Assembly: GCA_031255235.1 (NCBI GenBank)
Contig: JAIRSX010000129.1
Span: 1-8,429, forward strand
Direction of reading: 5' to 3'
Length of the DNA stretch: 8,429 nt
From: Rickettsiales bacterium
Lineage (GTDB): Bacteria; Pseudomonadota; Alphaproteobacteria; Rickettsiales; UBA1997
This document shows positions 1 to 6,072 of this stretch, in pieces. Position numbers and translations under genes: made by a program. The first letter of the stretch is position 1. Each line of letters starts with the position of its first letter. A model generated the notes under the pieces. The model ran no database searches. It saw nothing but the letters and a program-made list of their open reading frames with translations, and was not told the DNA's origin.

Positions 1-659
1 AATAGAGTTGGCAATAGCTCCCCACTATTTGTGTGTTGTCCATCGGTTATGAGACCCAAATATCCATCCCAACCATATTCAAAAACATAACTTGGTATTC
101 CATCAATTTCGCCTTTAAAATGTCCTTCCAACATTGCATTATGAAAATGTGTAAGCATTTTAATGCTATCATCTCCCAATCTATTTTGTAAATCTTTAAA
201 GTCATCTTTTGTGATTTTTGTATGACCAGCAGATACAGTTATATTTTTAAAACTCCTTTTAAACTTAATAAATAAGTCAATGTCGGTTATAAGTTCTGGA
301 GCAATAGTAAAATAAATCGGTAAAATATCCCTTATTGGTTTCAATAATTCCAAAAAAGTGGTAACATTTTCCTCATTAAATTTTAATAAATATTTTTCTG
401 GATGTGTACCCTTATTCGTAATAAAAGGACCCTCCAAATGTATTGCCCACAATGGATATAATGATTCGTTAAGTTTAATTCTTTCGACAACTATATCAAC
501 AAATCTTTTCAAGTTTTCAAAACTATCAGTTATAAATGTCGGAACAATAAAACTTCCAGTATCAAAGTGTGTCTTTTCTATAAACAAAAATTCATCTATA
601 TCTTTTAGGTCATTAAAAAGCAAACCGCCCCCACCATTCACCTGTATATCTAACATCAT
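1..659 (-). CDS. nagA: N-acetylglucosamine-6-phosphate deacetylase (NagA-like), partial, C-terminus outside window
   Basis: The family deacetylates GlcNAc-6-phosphate to glucosamine-6-phosphate in the cytoplasm, feeding amino-sugar recycling. I translated 219 residues from the minus strand; the frame is open to the window edge. Amidohydrolase landmarks appear in the NagA order: DIQVNGGGG (4-12), HLEGPF with the expected metal ligand Glu76, KGTHPE (83-88), TIAPE (118-122), SAGHT with His146, THFHNAM with His171, and ITDGQHT with His209. The start overlaps the ffh stop as ATGA, and an in-frame TAA lies five codons upstream, so the protein cannot begin earlier with a normal codon. E. coli NagA has its metal Glu near residue 131, so about 55 N-terminal residues (part of the small beta-sandwich domain) are absent. 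No Shine-Dalgarno is evident, so translation is probably coupled to ffh. The family call is firm; full activity is uncertain. Confidence 0.88.
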   Translation of the reverse strand, partial: MMLDIQVNGGGGLLFNDLKDIDEFLFIEKTHFDTGSFIVPTFITDSFENLKRFVDIVVERIKLNESLYPLWAIHLEGPFITNKGTHPEKYLLKFNEENVTTFLELLKPIRDILPIYFTIAPELITDIDLFIKFKRSFKNITVSAGHTKITKDDFKDLQNRLGDDSIKMLTHFHNAMLEGHFKGEIDGIPSYVFEYGWDGYLGLITDGQHTNSGELLPTL

Positions 660-2011
660 AATTTTTGATTCTTAAAATTCCCAAGCGAATTCATTATATC
701 TTGTAATTGTTCAGTATTCATTTTACCAACAACTTCTGTTGTTCTCTTTATATCTTTAAATTTTTTCAAAAGACTATTTATATCTTGTACATTTGTTCCA
801 CTGCCCTTTGCAATTCTGAATTTTCTGGATGAATTTAATATTTCTGGATTCTTCCTTTCAAGTTTTGTCATGGAATGTATGATTGCTTTTTGTCTTTCAA
901 AAACCTTATCATCAAAATTTTTCTGATCTAAGAAGTCCTTGAGTTTTGTAGCACCAGGTAAAAAAGAAATTAAACTTTTAATACCGCCAAGCATTTTGAT
1001 ATTTTTAAGCTGTTTTAAAAAATCATCCAAATCAAACTCGCCTTTTCTGATTTTATTCTCAACTTCCTCTGCTTCTTTTTTGTCAATACTTTCTTGAGCG
1101 TTTTCAACAAAAGTCACGACATCACCCATATCTAAAATTCTCGATACAATTCTTTCAGGATAGAATACATCAAAATCATTAACTTTCTCTCCATTAGAGA
1201 TATATCTAATAGAGCAACCAGTAACAACCCTCATACTCAATACCGAACCGGCTTTTCCATCTGCATCAAGTCTTGTTAAGATAATTCCACTAACTCCAAT
1301 AGACTCGTTAAAATTTTTAGCAATATTTAAAGCATCTTGTCCCATCAAAGAATCTGCAACAAGTAATTTTTCCTGCGGTTTTATAAGATTTGATAAATCT
1401 TTGAGTTCATTCATCATGGTCGTATCTATTGCCATTCGTCCAGCAGTATCATAAATTACAACATCATAATTAGAGACAATATTTAACGCTCTTTGGACAA
1501 TTTGAATTGGTGATTCACCTTCCACTATAGATAAACTGTCAATATTGCTATTTTTTGCCATCTTTTCCAATTGTTCTTGTGCTGCTGGTCTGTAGGTATC
1601 CAAAGAAACAACCAATACTTTTTTGTCATCTTTTTTTTGTAATCTATTTGCCAATTTTACAGTAGCACTTGTTTTTCCTTGTCCTTGTAATCCAAGCATT
1701 AAAATCGAAAAAGGTTTGTAAGAGTTGACATCAATAGCAACGGCACCGGTATTCAATAAATTCAAAAGTTCATCATTTATGATCTTGATGACCATTTGTC
1801 CCGATGACACATTTTTGATTACGTTTTGTCCTATAACTTTGTCTTTTATATTGTCTATAAAGGTTCTAATAATTGACAAAGAGACATCGGATTCCAAAAA
1901 GGCAATTCTAATTTCTCTCAAAATTAGATTAAAATCATCTTCTGTAATAATCTTTTTTCCTCTAATTTTATCTAAAACGCTACCAAACTTTTTTGTGATT
2001 GAATTAAACAT
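656..2011 (-). CDS. ffh: Signal recognition particle protein Ffh (SRP54 GTPase)
   Basis: Ffh binds 4.5S RNA and hydrophobic signal sequences on ribosomes and hands them to FtsY at the membrane. The 451-residue length is normal. An N-domain helical bundle (about 1-90) is followed by the G domain: P-loop GLQGQGKTS (107-115), DTYRPAAQEQL (138-148), DTAGR (188-192) and TRLDADGKAG (246-255). The M domain follows from about 326, with the finger-loop segment KMLGGIKSLISFLPG and the RNA-binding motif SSRKFRIAKGSG (394-405) followed by VQDINSLLKKF. The M domain holds only four Met (340, 381, 431, 440), far fewer than in E. coli; Ile, Leu, Lys and Asn replace them. It lies 45 bases after xth and overlaps nagA by four bases. 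No clear ribosome binding site precedes the ATG. Identification is secure. Confidence 0.97.
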   Translation of the reverse strand: MFNSITKKFGSVLDKIRGKKIITEDDFNLILREIRIAFLESDVSLSIIRTFIDNIKDKVIGQNVIKNVSSGQMVIKIINDELLNLLNTGAVAIDVNSYKPFSILMLGLQGQGKTSATVKLANRLQKKDDKKVLVVSLDTYRPAAQEQLEKMAKNSNIDSLSIVEGESPIQIVQRALNIVSNYDVVIYDTAGRMAIDTTMMNELKDLSNLIKPQEKLLVADSLMGQDALNIAKNFNESIGVSGIILTRLDADGKAGSVLSMRVVTGCSIRYISNGEKVNDFDVFYPERIVSRILDMGDVVTFVENAQESIDKKEAEEVENKIRKGEFDLDDFLKQLKNIKMLGGIKSLISFLPGATKLKDFLDQKNFDDKVFERQKAIIHSMTKLERKNPEILNSSRKFRIAKGSGTNVQDINSLLKKFKDIKRTTEVVGKMNTEQLQDIMNSLGNFKNQKL

Positions 2012-2056
2012 ATCGTTTTTTATATAAAGATTTTTTAAAAGAGCAAAAAATACACC

Positions 2057-2860
2057 CTATATTTCAAAAATCATTGGTATGTGATCACTCGGTCTTTCCT
2101 GTCCTCTTATAGACGATATCGTATAGCATTTTTTAACAAATTGTTTTGTAAAAGTCGAACATAGAACGGCATCAATTCTATATCCTTGATTTCTTTGAAA
2201 CATTGTAAAAGGACGATAACCCCACCAAGTATAATCTTTTAATTCTTTATTAAAATCTCTCCACAAATCACACATTCCAACATCCAACAATTCTTTAAAT
2301 TTTTGTCTTTCCTCTTTTGTATTTGCAATTGTACCATCTTTTATAGGGCTATACACATCCATATATAAATTAGGACAAACATTATAGTCACCGCAGAAAA
2401 AGGTAATTTCGTTTTTCTCAAGACTGTCTTTAAATTTTTCTTTCAAAATATCACAAAATCTCATTTTGTTATAAAAAGTGTCGGTTTTGGTGATATCTTC
2501 ACAAATTCCATCTGCTTTGCATGGTCCACCGTTTGGTATATATATTGAAGCAATTTTGAAAAAATTACCATTATAACAAAAGGAAGACTCCAAATATCTT
2601 GCTTCATCTGGATTTGAAATAAAATATTCTTTTTTCGCCTCTTCCAACGGAATTTTAGATAATATAGCAACTCCATTTCTTGCTTTTTGTCCCAGAACTT
2701 CACAATAAGAAAAGTAGTCCTTTATCTCTGTGGGAAACAAAACGCTTTCACATTTTAACTCCTGTAAAAGCAAAATGTCTATTTTATATTCATCAACAAA
2801 ATTCAAAATATTTGGAATTCTTGCTCTTACACCGTTTACATTCCAAGTGGCAATTTTCAT
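2057..2860 (-). CDS. xth: Exodeoxyribonuclease III (AP endonuclease, Xth family)
   Basis: A cytoplasmic, Mg-dependent enzyme of the endonuclease/exonuclease/phosphatase fold that cuts DNA 5' to abasic sites and trims 3' ends in base-excision repair. The 267-residue length matches the family. All main active-site positions are visible: WNVNG with Asn7, LQELK with Glu34, SIYIPNG with Tyr107, GDYNV with Asp158 and Asn160, YRIDAVL with Asp230, and SDHIP with Asp259-His260. WWGYRPFTMFQRNQGYRID is typical of bacterial Xth. The start is three bases after the stop of the upstream membrane-protein gene, and a GGA about eight bases before the ATG may act as a weak ribosome binding site, so the two genes are probably cotranscribed. 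Eleven Cys residues are present, somewhat many for a cytoplasmic enzyme. The family is secure; the symbol could equally be written xthA. Confidence 0.95.
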   Translation of the reverse strand: MKIATWNVNGVRARIPNILNFVDEYKIDILLLQELKCESVLFPTEIKDYFSYCEVLGQKARNGVAILSKIPLEEAKKEYFISNPDEARYLESSFCYNGNFFKIASIYIPNGGPCKADGICEDITKTDTFYNKMRFCDILKEKFKDSLEKNEITFFCGDYNVCPNLYMDVYSPIKDGTIANTKEERQKFKELLDVGMCDLWRDFNKELKDYTWWGYRPFTMFQRNQGYRIDAVLCSTFTKQFVKKCYTISSIRGQERPSDHIPMIFEI

Positions 2861-2863
2861 AAC

Positions 2864-3769
2864 TTATTCCAAACATTTTCTATAAAAGTTATTAAACTCT
2901 CTTTCTGTTGGATATTTTTTTTTAATTTCATCCATTTTTTGTTTGAGATAAAAGCCCATATAATTGATTTCTTTGTTACTAATTTTATGATCTTCAATAC
3001 TTTCTGCTGCCCCAAATATGATTTTTATGGTTTCACAATCGCCATCAACTCTTCTCAGAATAATATCCGGCATTTTTTTAGTCCAATCCGGGGCATCAGG
3101 TGGGGAATTTTCCTTTAACTTAACAGCTAATCGCATTGCCATTTGTTTATCTTTAACCTCTCTGTTAGCAAAATAAGATGCTTGGTAATACCACCACCAC
3201 TGTTCATTTGGGTACTCTTTTGGATTAATTTGTTTTTTTCTTAAATAGTTATCTGCATGATTTTCTAAATATTTTGCTATGTGGATGGTATCTTTTTTAT
3301 TTTGAGTAGCGGAATAATAGTATGCCGCCATACTTGGTACGTAATCACTTCTGTCATCGAGTGTATCAAGTAAATTAAACCAAGCACCCAATTTTTCATA
3401 ATTGTAATCCTTAAAAGCACTAAACCTTCCAAAAGTATCACCGGCAAATTGTATTCTATTTGCTTTACTCCTAAACGAAAACTGATCGTCACCCAAAGAA
3501 AATGCTTTGAGTAAAGATGCAGTAGGAACTTCCGGTACAATTTGCAAATCTGGTTTTATTTTTTCAGTTGCCAACCAAAAAACAATTTGAGCAATTAAAA
3601 AAAACAAAACCATTACCAAATAAAGCAAAACGTCCTTCTGTCTTTTATAAACAATTGGAATACCAAACTTAATTTTTGGAAATTTTGTGACTGAAAAAAT
3701 TTTAAAAGGGAAATTTAGTTTTAATATCATACAATATTCAAGCGAACCATATGGTATATGTAATATCAT
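2864..3769 (-). CDS. Conserved hypothetical protein, single membrane anchor with periplasmic helical (TPR-like) domain
   Basis: I do not recognise a named function. From the ATG at 3769 the product is 301 residues. A basic, aromatic cytoplasmic stretch ending KRQKD is followed by one strong membrane helix (about 47-67, LLYLVMVLFFLIAQIVFWLA), so the remaining 230 residues should be periplasmic by the positive-inside rule. That part carries LGDDQFSFR, GDTFGRFSAFKDYNYEKLGAWF, LDTLDDRSDYVPSMAAYYYS, the Trp-rich EQWWWYYQASYFAN, then AMRLAVKL and MPDIILRR. The paired helical look resembles TPR-type repeats, and I recall similar unnamed proteins in alphaproteobacteria, but this is memory, not a search. 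The start is uncertain: TTG at 3778, ATG at 3769 or ATG at 3730 all fit and none has a clear ribosome binding site. It lies between the virB6-like gene (66 bases away) and xth (3 bases away), so a role with the secretion channel is possible but unproven. Confidence 0.8.
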   Translation of the reverse strand: MILHIPYGSLEYCMILKLNFPFKIFSVTKFPKIKFGIPIVYKRQKDVLLYLVMVLFFLIAQIVFWLATEKIKPDLQIVPEVPTASLLKAFSLGDDQFSFRSKANRIQFAGDTFGRFSAFKDYNYEKLGAWFNLLDTLDDRSDYVPSMAAYYYSATQNKKDTIHIAKYLENHADNYLRKKQINPKEYPNEQWWWYYQASYFANREVKDKQMAMRLAVKLKENSPPDAPDWTKKMPDIILRRVDGDCETIKIIFGAAESIEDHKISNKEINYMGFYLKQKMDEIKKKYPTEREFNNFYRKCLE

Positions 3770-3773
3770 ACAA
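3722..3773 (-). repeat. Direct repeat TTGTATGATATTA, two copies 39 bases apart
   Basis: On the minus strand the 13-base word TTGTATGATATTA occurs at 3773-3761 and again at 3734-3722, both perfect and in the same reading frame, so each encodes CMIL after a possible start Met. Each copy contains TATGAT, one mismatch from a -10 box, but no good -35 lies 16-18 bases upstream of either. It may be a small duplication around the gene start and makes the choice of start codon harder. Confidence 0.6.
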
Positions 3774-3835
3774 CACAAAAGTCAATTTATTTCTTGAAAT
3801 CTGTCAGATGGTTCCTTGAGACAACAGATATGCAT

Positions 3836-5836
3836 TTACTTTTTCCTCTTCTTTACTGTAAAGTCACTTAGTTCGTATCCATTATCAATTAAGAGTTTAG
3901 CTTGTTCTACTTTAGAAATGTGCTTACCATGTCCGTGGCTGAATTTAGCAGAGAGTGCATTCATTCTTGGTATATCGAAGTCGCCATTAGACAATAACTC
4001 CGCCTGCCGCTTCTGTTCTTGTCGAAGTGATGGATTAGGAAAATTACGCATAACGGTAGTACTACCTATATCTTTTGGTGGTGTTACTGTTGATTTATTT
4101 ATGACTACTCCTTCTTCACTTAAACTCTTTGTAACTTCTCCCTCGCTACTAAGAGCTAAACTTTCTTCATTTTCTTTGTACGACACTGCTGCAAAGTTTT
4201 CTACGCTACCACTGTCCAAACTCTTTGTAGTTTCCTTATCTGTACCCGATGGAGATGAAGACTTATTGTCTCCTTTTGAAGGAGGATTATTTGGTGGATC
4301 ACCTGATGGTGGTTCGTTTGGTGGTGGATCACCTGACGGTGGTTGAGTGTCTGACGGTGGTGGTGCACCTGATGGTGGTTCGTTTGGTGGTGGATCACCT
4401 GATGGTGTATCATCTGTTAGTGAAGACTTATTCTCTTCCTCTTTCTTTCCCTCCTCTTTCTTTTTAGGTTTTTCTGGTTCATCGAGTACATGTTTAGCAG
4501 ATACTTTATCACGCAATCTACCTGCCGCACTATCCGAACCACCCAGAGCCGCGCCTTTTATATTTTTAAATGCTGTTTTTCCTGCATACTTCATAACTTT
4601 AGATCCTGTCTCAACAGCTGATTTCATCTTTTTGTGAATGTTGTCTTTTGTCGCTCCAATATCTTTACCGCCAATCATAGCACCAACAATATCAGATGCA
4701 TACCCTGGAATCTCCTTTGAGAGTTTTTCAAGCAAAAAGGTTAAAACGAAGAAGGCTATCAAAGTATTTATTGCTTTTGCCCAATAATCTCGATTGGACG
4801 AATTCCACAAAGGAACTACACTAACATCAGGACCAATACCAAAAATAGTACCGATAATAGGACCAAAAGCAGATTTACTTCCTGCACTATCTCCATCAAA
4901 TTTGAAAATACAGATGACACTACTCGTAGGATCAACACACTTAATTGTTGGCATTCTACCACTTATCGAGTTCACTGGATGTACAAATTCGACGTCACCA
5001 ACACCATATTTATCTAAAACTATGAAAAACAAACTGGAAAAGATAATCACAAAAATAAACTGCAACACATATCCAATCATATTAGACATCCATGCTTTGA
5101 AAGCGTTTTCATATTTCTTAATTAACATTGTTGGAAAAATTATTGGCGTAATAAGTACCAACAAATTTATATACAGCATTGTATTTAAAAAAACGTACAA
5201 AATATTTATAGAGATAGCGACCATGTAGACAAAAACTGAAATTCCTATTGCAACAAATATTGTTGCGATTGGGGAATAAAACATCGCCAAAAGAGAAGTT
5301 AATAAAAACCCTGGAATACTTGATGCAGCAGAGTATTGTAAATATGTCATCATTTTGCAGTCAAGAGTATCAAACAACGCTAAATATTCTTTACCCTTAG
5401 GATAAACATTGTCACCAAAATAACAACCATCATATTTATTGCTGTATTTATATACAAAAAATGGTCTTCTATAGGCGGTATTCATTTTTGGTATCAAAGC
5501 ATCAGTTATATTGGTACATTCATCTGGTGTTTTATCCGACAAATCATTCAAACCTAATAGATAATACTGTCCTGTGTTATAATCTCTTTCACAACCACAA
5601 CTAATCTTGGAATTATTTGCTGTTTCACATTGTAAATACCTATAACCAGAGGTCTCTCTAAAGAGAACACCGCCATTAACGTATCTTGTTTGGAATGCTA
5701 TTTCACTTTGTTTTTTAATTTCAATAGTAATTGTTTCAGTTCCAGCTACCGGATCAGCAGCAAATAAACTTATCGTAAGCAAAAAGAATATTACAACTAC
5801 AGTATTGATTTTTTTTAAAAAAGAATAACCTGACAT
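3836..5836 (-). CDS. virB6: VirB6/TrbL-like type IV secretion inner-membrane channel protein with Pro-rich C-terminal tail
   Basis: VirB6 proteins are polytopic inner-membrane components of the type IV secretion channel. The 666 residues show a signal peptide (about 8-27, basic KK then a hydrophobic run ending SLFAADP). A periplasmic domain with Cys70, 80, 82, 107, 138 and 160 follows. Membrane helices lie at about 174-238 (probably three) and 253-275, a second exported loop carries Cys300 and Cys309, and a last helix spans about 353-371. The block LLVLITPIIFPTMLIKKYE, then AFKAWMSNMIGYVLQFIFV, matches the conserved VirB6 core of rickettsial type. From 390 the protein is soluble and basic, then Pro-rich (478-520), Ser/Glu-rich, and ends VKKRKK. 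It is much longer than Agrobacterium VirB6 (about 295 residues), as in Rickettsiales paralogues. No virB3, virB4 or virB8 is adjacent. Family assignment is by pattern only, so the symbol is tentative. Confidence 0.8.
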   Translation of the reverse strand: MSGYSFLKKINTVVVIFFLLTISLFAADPVAGTETITIEIKKQSEIAFQTRYVNGGVLFRETSGYRYLQCETANNSKISCGCERDYNTGQYYLLGLNDLSDKTPDECTNITDALIPKMNTAYRRPFFVYKYSNKYDGCYFGDNVYPKGKEYLALFDTLDCKMMTYLQYSAASSIPGFLLTSLLAMFYSPIATIFVAIGISVFVYMVAISINILYVFLNTMLYINLLVLITPIIFPTMLIKKYENAFKAWMSNMIGYVLQFIFVIIFSSLFFIVLDKYGVGDVEFVHPVNSISGRMPTIKCVDPTSSVICIFKFDGDSAGSKSAFGPIIGTIFGIGPDVSVVPLWNSSNRDYWAKAINTLIAFFVLTFLLEKLSKEIPGYASDIVGAMIGGKDIGATKDNIHKKMKSAVETGSKVMKYAGKTAFKNIKGAALGGSDSAAGRLRDKVSAKHVLDEPEKPKKKEEGKKEEENKSSLTDDTPSGDPPPNEPPSGAPPPSDTQPPSGDPPPNEPPSGDPPNNPPSKGDNKSSSPSGTDKETTKSLDSGSVENFAAVSYKENEESLALSSEGEVTKSLSEEGVVINKSTVTPPKDIGSTTVMRNFPNPSLRQEQKRQAELLSNGDFDIPRMNALSAKFSHGHGKHISKVEQAKLLIDNGYELSDFTVKKRKK
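4300..4402 (-). repeat. Perfect 37-base direct repeat coding the Pro-rich tail of the VirB6-like protein
   Basis: Plus-strand bases 4300-4336 and 4366-4402 are identical over 37 bases with a 66-base (22-codon) period. They encode PSGDPPPNEPPSG-type units near residues 478-490 and 500-512, separated by APPPSDTQP. A third, shorter PPSGDPPNNPPS unit follows on the protein. Near-identity at silent positions points to recent duplication, so copy number may vary between strains. The PPP runs may need elongation factor P during translation (family knowledge). Confidence 0.9.
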
Positions 5837-5847
5837 CTACACTAGCG

Positions 5848-5875
5848 ATTATAGTCTATTTTTAAAAATTTACAA
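5848..5875 (-). promoter_or_regulatory. Putative sigma-70 type promoter of the virB6-like gene
   Basis: On the minus strand a TTGTAA box (5875-5870, 4/6 to consensus) lies 16 bases before a perfect TATAAT (5853-5848). Transcription would start near 5841, only about five bases before the ATG at 5836, and no Shine-Dalgarno precedes that ATG. The message would be nearly leaderless. The -10 match is strong, the -35 moderate, and AT-richness raises the chance of coincidence. Confidence 0.5.
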
Positions 5876-5960
5876 AATTACTTTATGTATACCAATTAAA
5901 TAGATGGAACAGATGAATAATGTTTCTATAACAACTTTATTATTTTGAATGGTAAGACTG

Positions 5961-5990
5961 TTAACAAATATGTCTTAATTGTATGACAAT
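5961..5990 (+). promoter_or_regulatory. Candidate promoter of fusA
   Basis: TTAACA (5961-5966, 5/6 to the -35 consensus) is followed after 18 bases by GACAAT (5985-5990, 4/6 to the -10 consensus). Transcription would start near 5997, leaving a leader of about 76 bases before the fusA ATG. The -10 overlaps a small inverted repeat (5978-5990). The match is modest and this AT-rich stretch offers other weak boxes. Confidence 0.3.
5978..5990. repeat. Short inverted repeat ATTGT-ATG-ACAAT
   Basis: Two perfect 5-base arms flank a 3-base centre in the divergent intergenic region. It overlaps the candidate fusA -10 box, so it could be an operator, but arms this short arise often by chance in AT-rich DNA. 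Confidence 0.3.
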
Positions 5991-6031
5991 ACTCGATATA
6001 TTATTTTGCTTTTATAAAAAAAAACACTATT

Positions 6032-6046
6032 TTACAAGAATTGTAA
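6032..6046. repeat. Inverted repeat TTACAA-GAA-TTGTAA upstream of fusA
   Basis: Perfect 6-base arms with a 3-base centre sit 26 bases before the fusA ATG. The dyad could bind a dimeric regulator or form a small hairpin in the leader. No T-run follows, so it is not a usual terminator. The remainder of the intergenic region 5837-6072 is AT-rich with an A-tract at 6016-6024 and no gene that I can support. Confidence 0.4.
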
Positions 6047-6072
6047 TTTGATTAATAAATAATATTGGATGT

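Noticed and set aside
1725..2027. 100-codon plus-strand frame opposite the start of ffh
   Set aside because: Shadow of the N domain of ffh with no family features.
2012..2056. T-run and A-run between xth and ffh as a terminator hairpin
   Set aside because: Pairing would be only A-T with no GC stem; typical AT-rich spacer.
3780..3785. TTGACT on the minus strand as a -35 box for the unknown membrane protein gene
   Set aside because: TATGAT follows after only 9 bases, too close; at 17 bases the match is TACATA, 3/6.
3805..3835. Inverted repeat ATCTGT/ACAGAT after the virB6-like gene as a terminator
   Set aside because: Arms of 6 bases with a 19-base loop and no T-run; not a credible intrinsic terminator.
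3816..4346. Plus-strand open frame of 176 codons opposite the end of the virB6-like gene
   Set aside because: It is antisense to a well-supported gene and its Gly/Asp/Ser repeat end is just the complement of the Pro-rich repeat.
4201..4413. His-rich minus-strand frame (HHQ repeats), and matching plus-strand Val/Leu-rich frames
   Set aside because: These are frame-shifted readings of the same 66-base-period repeat, which lacks stops in several frames; they are not independent genes.
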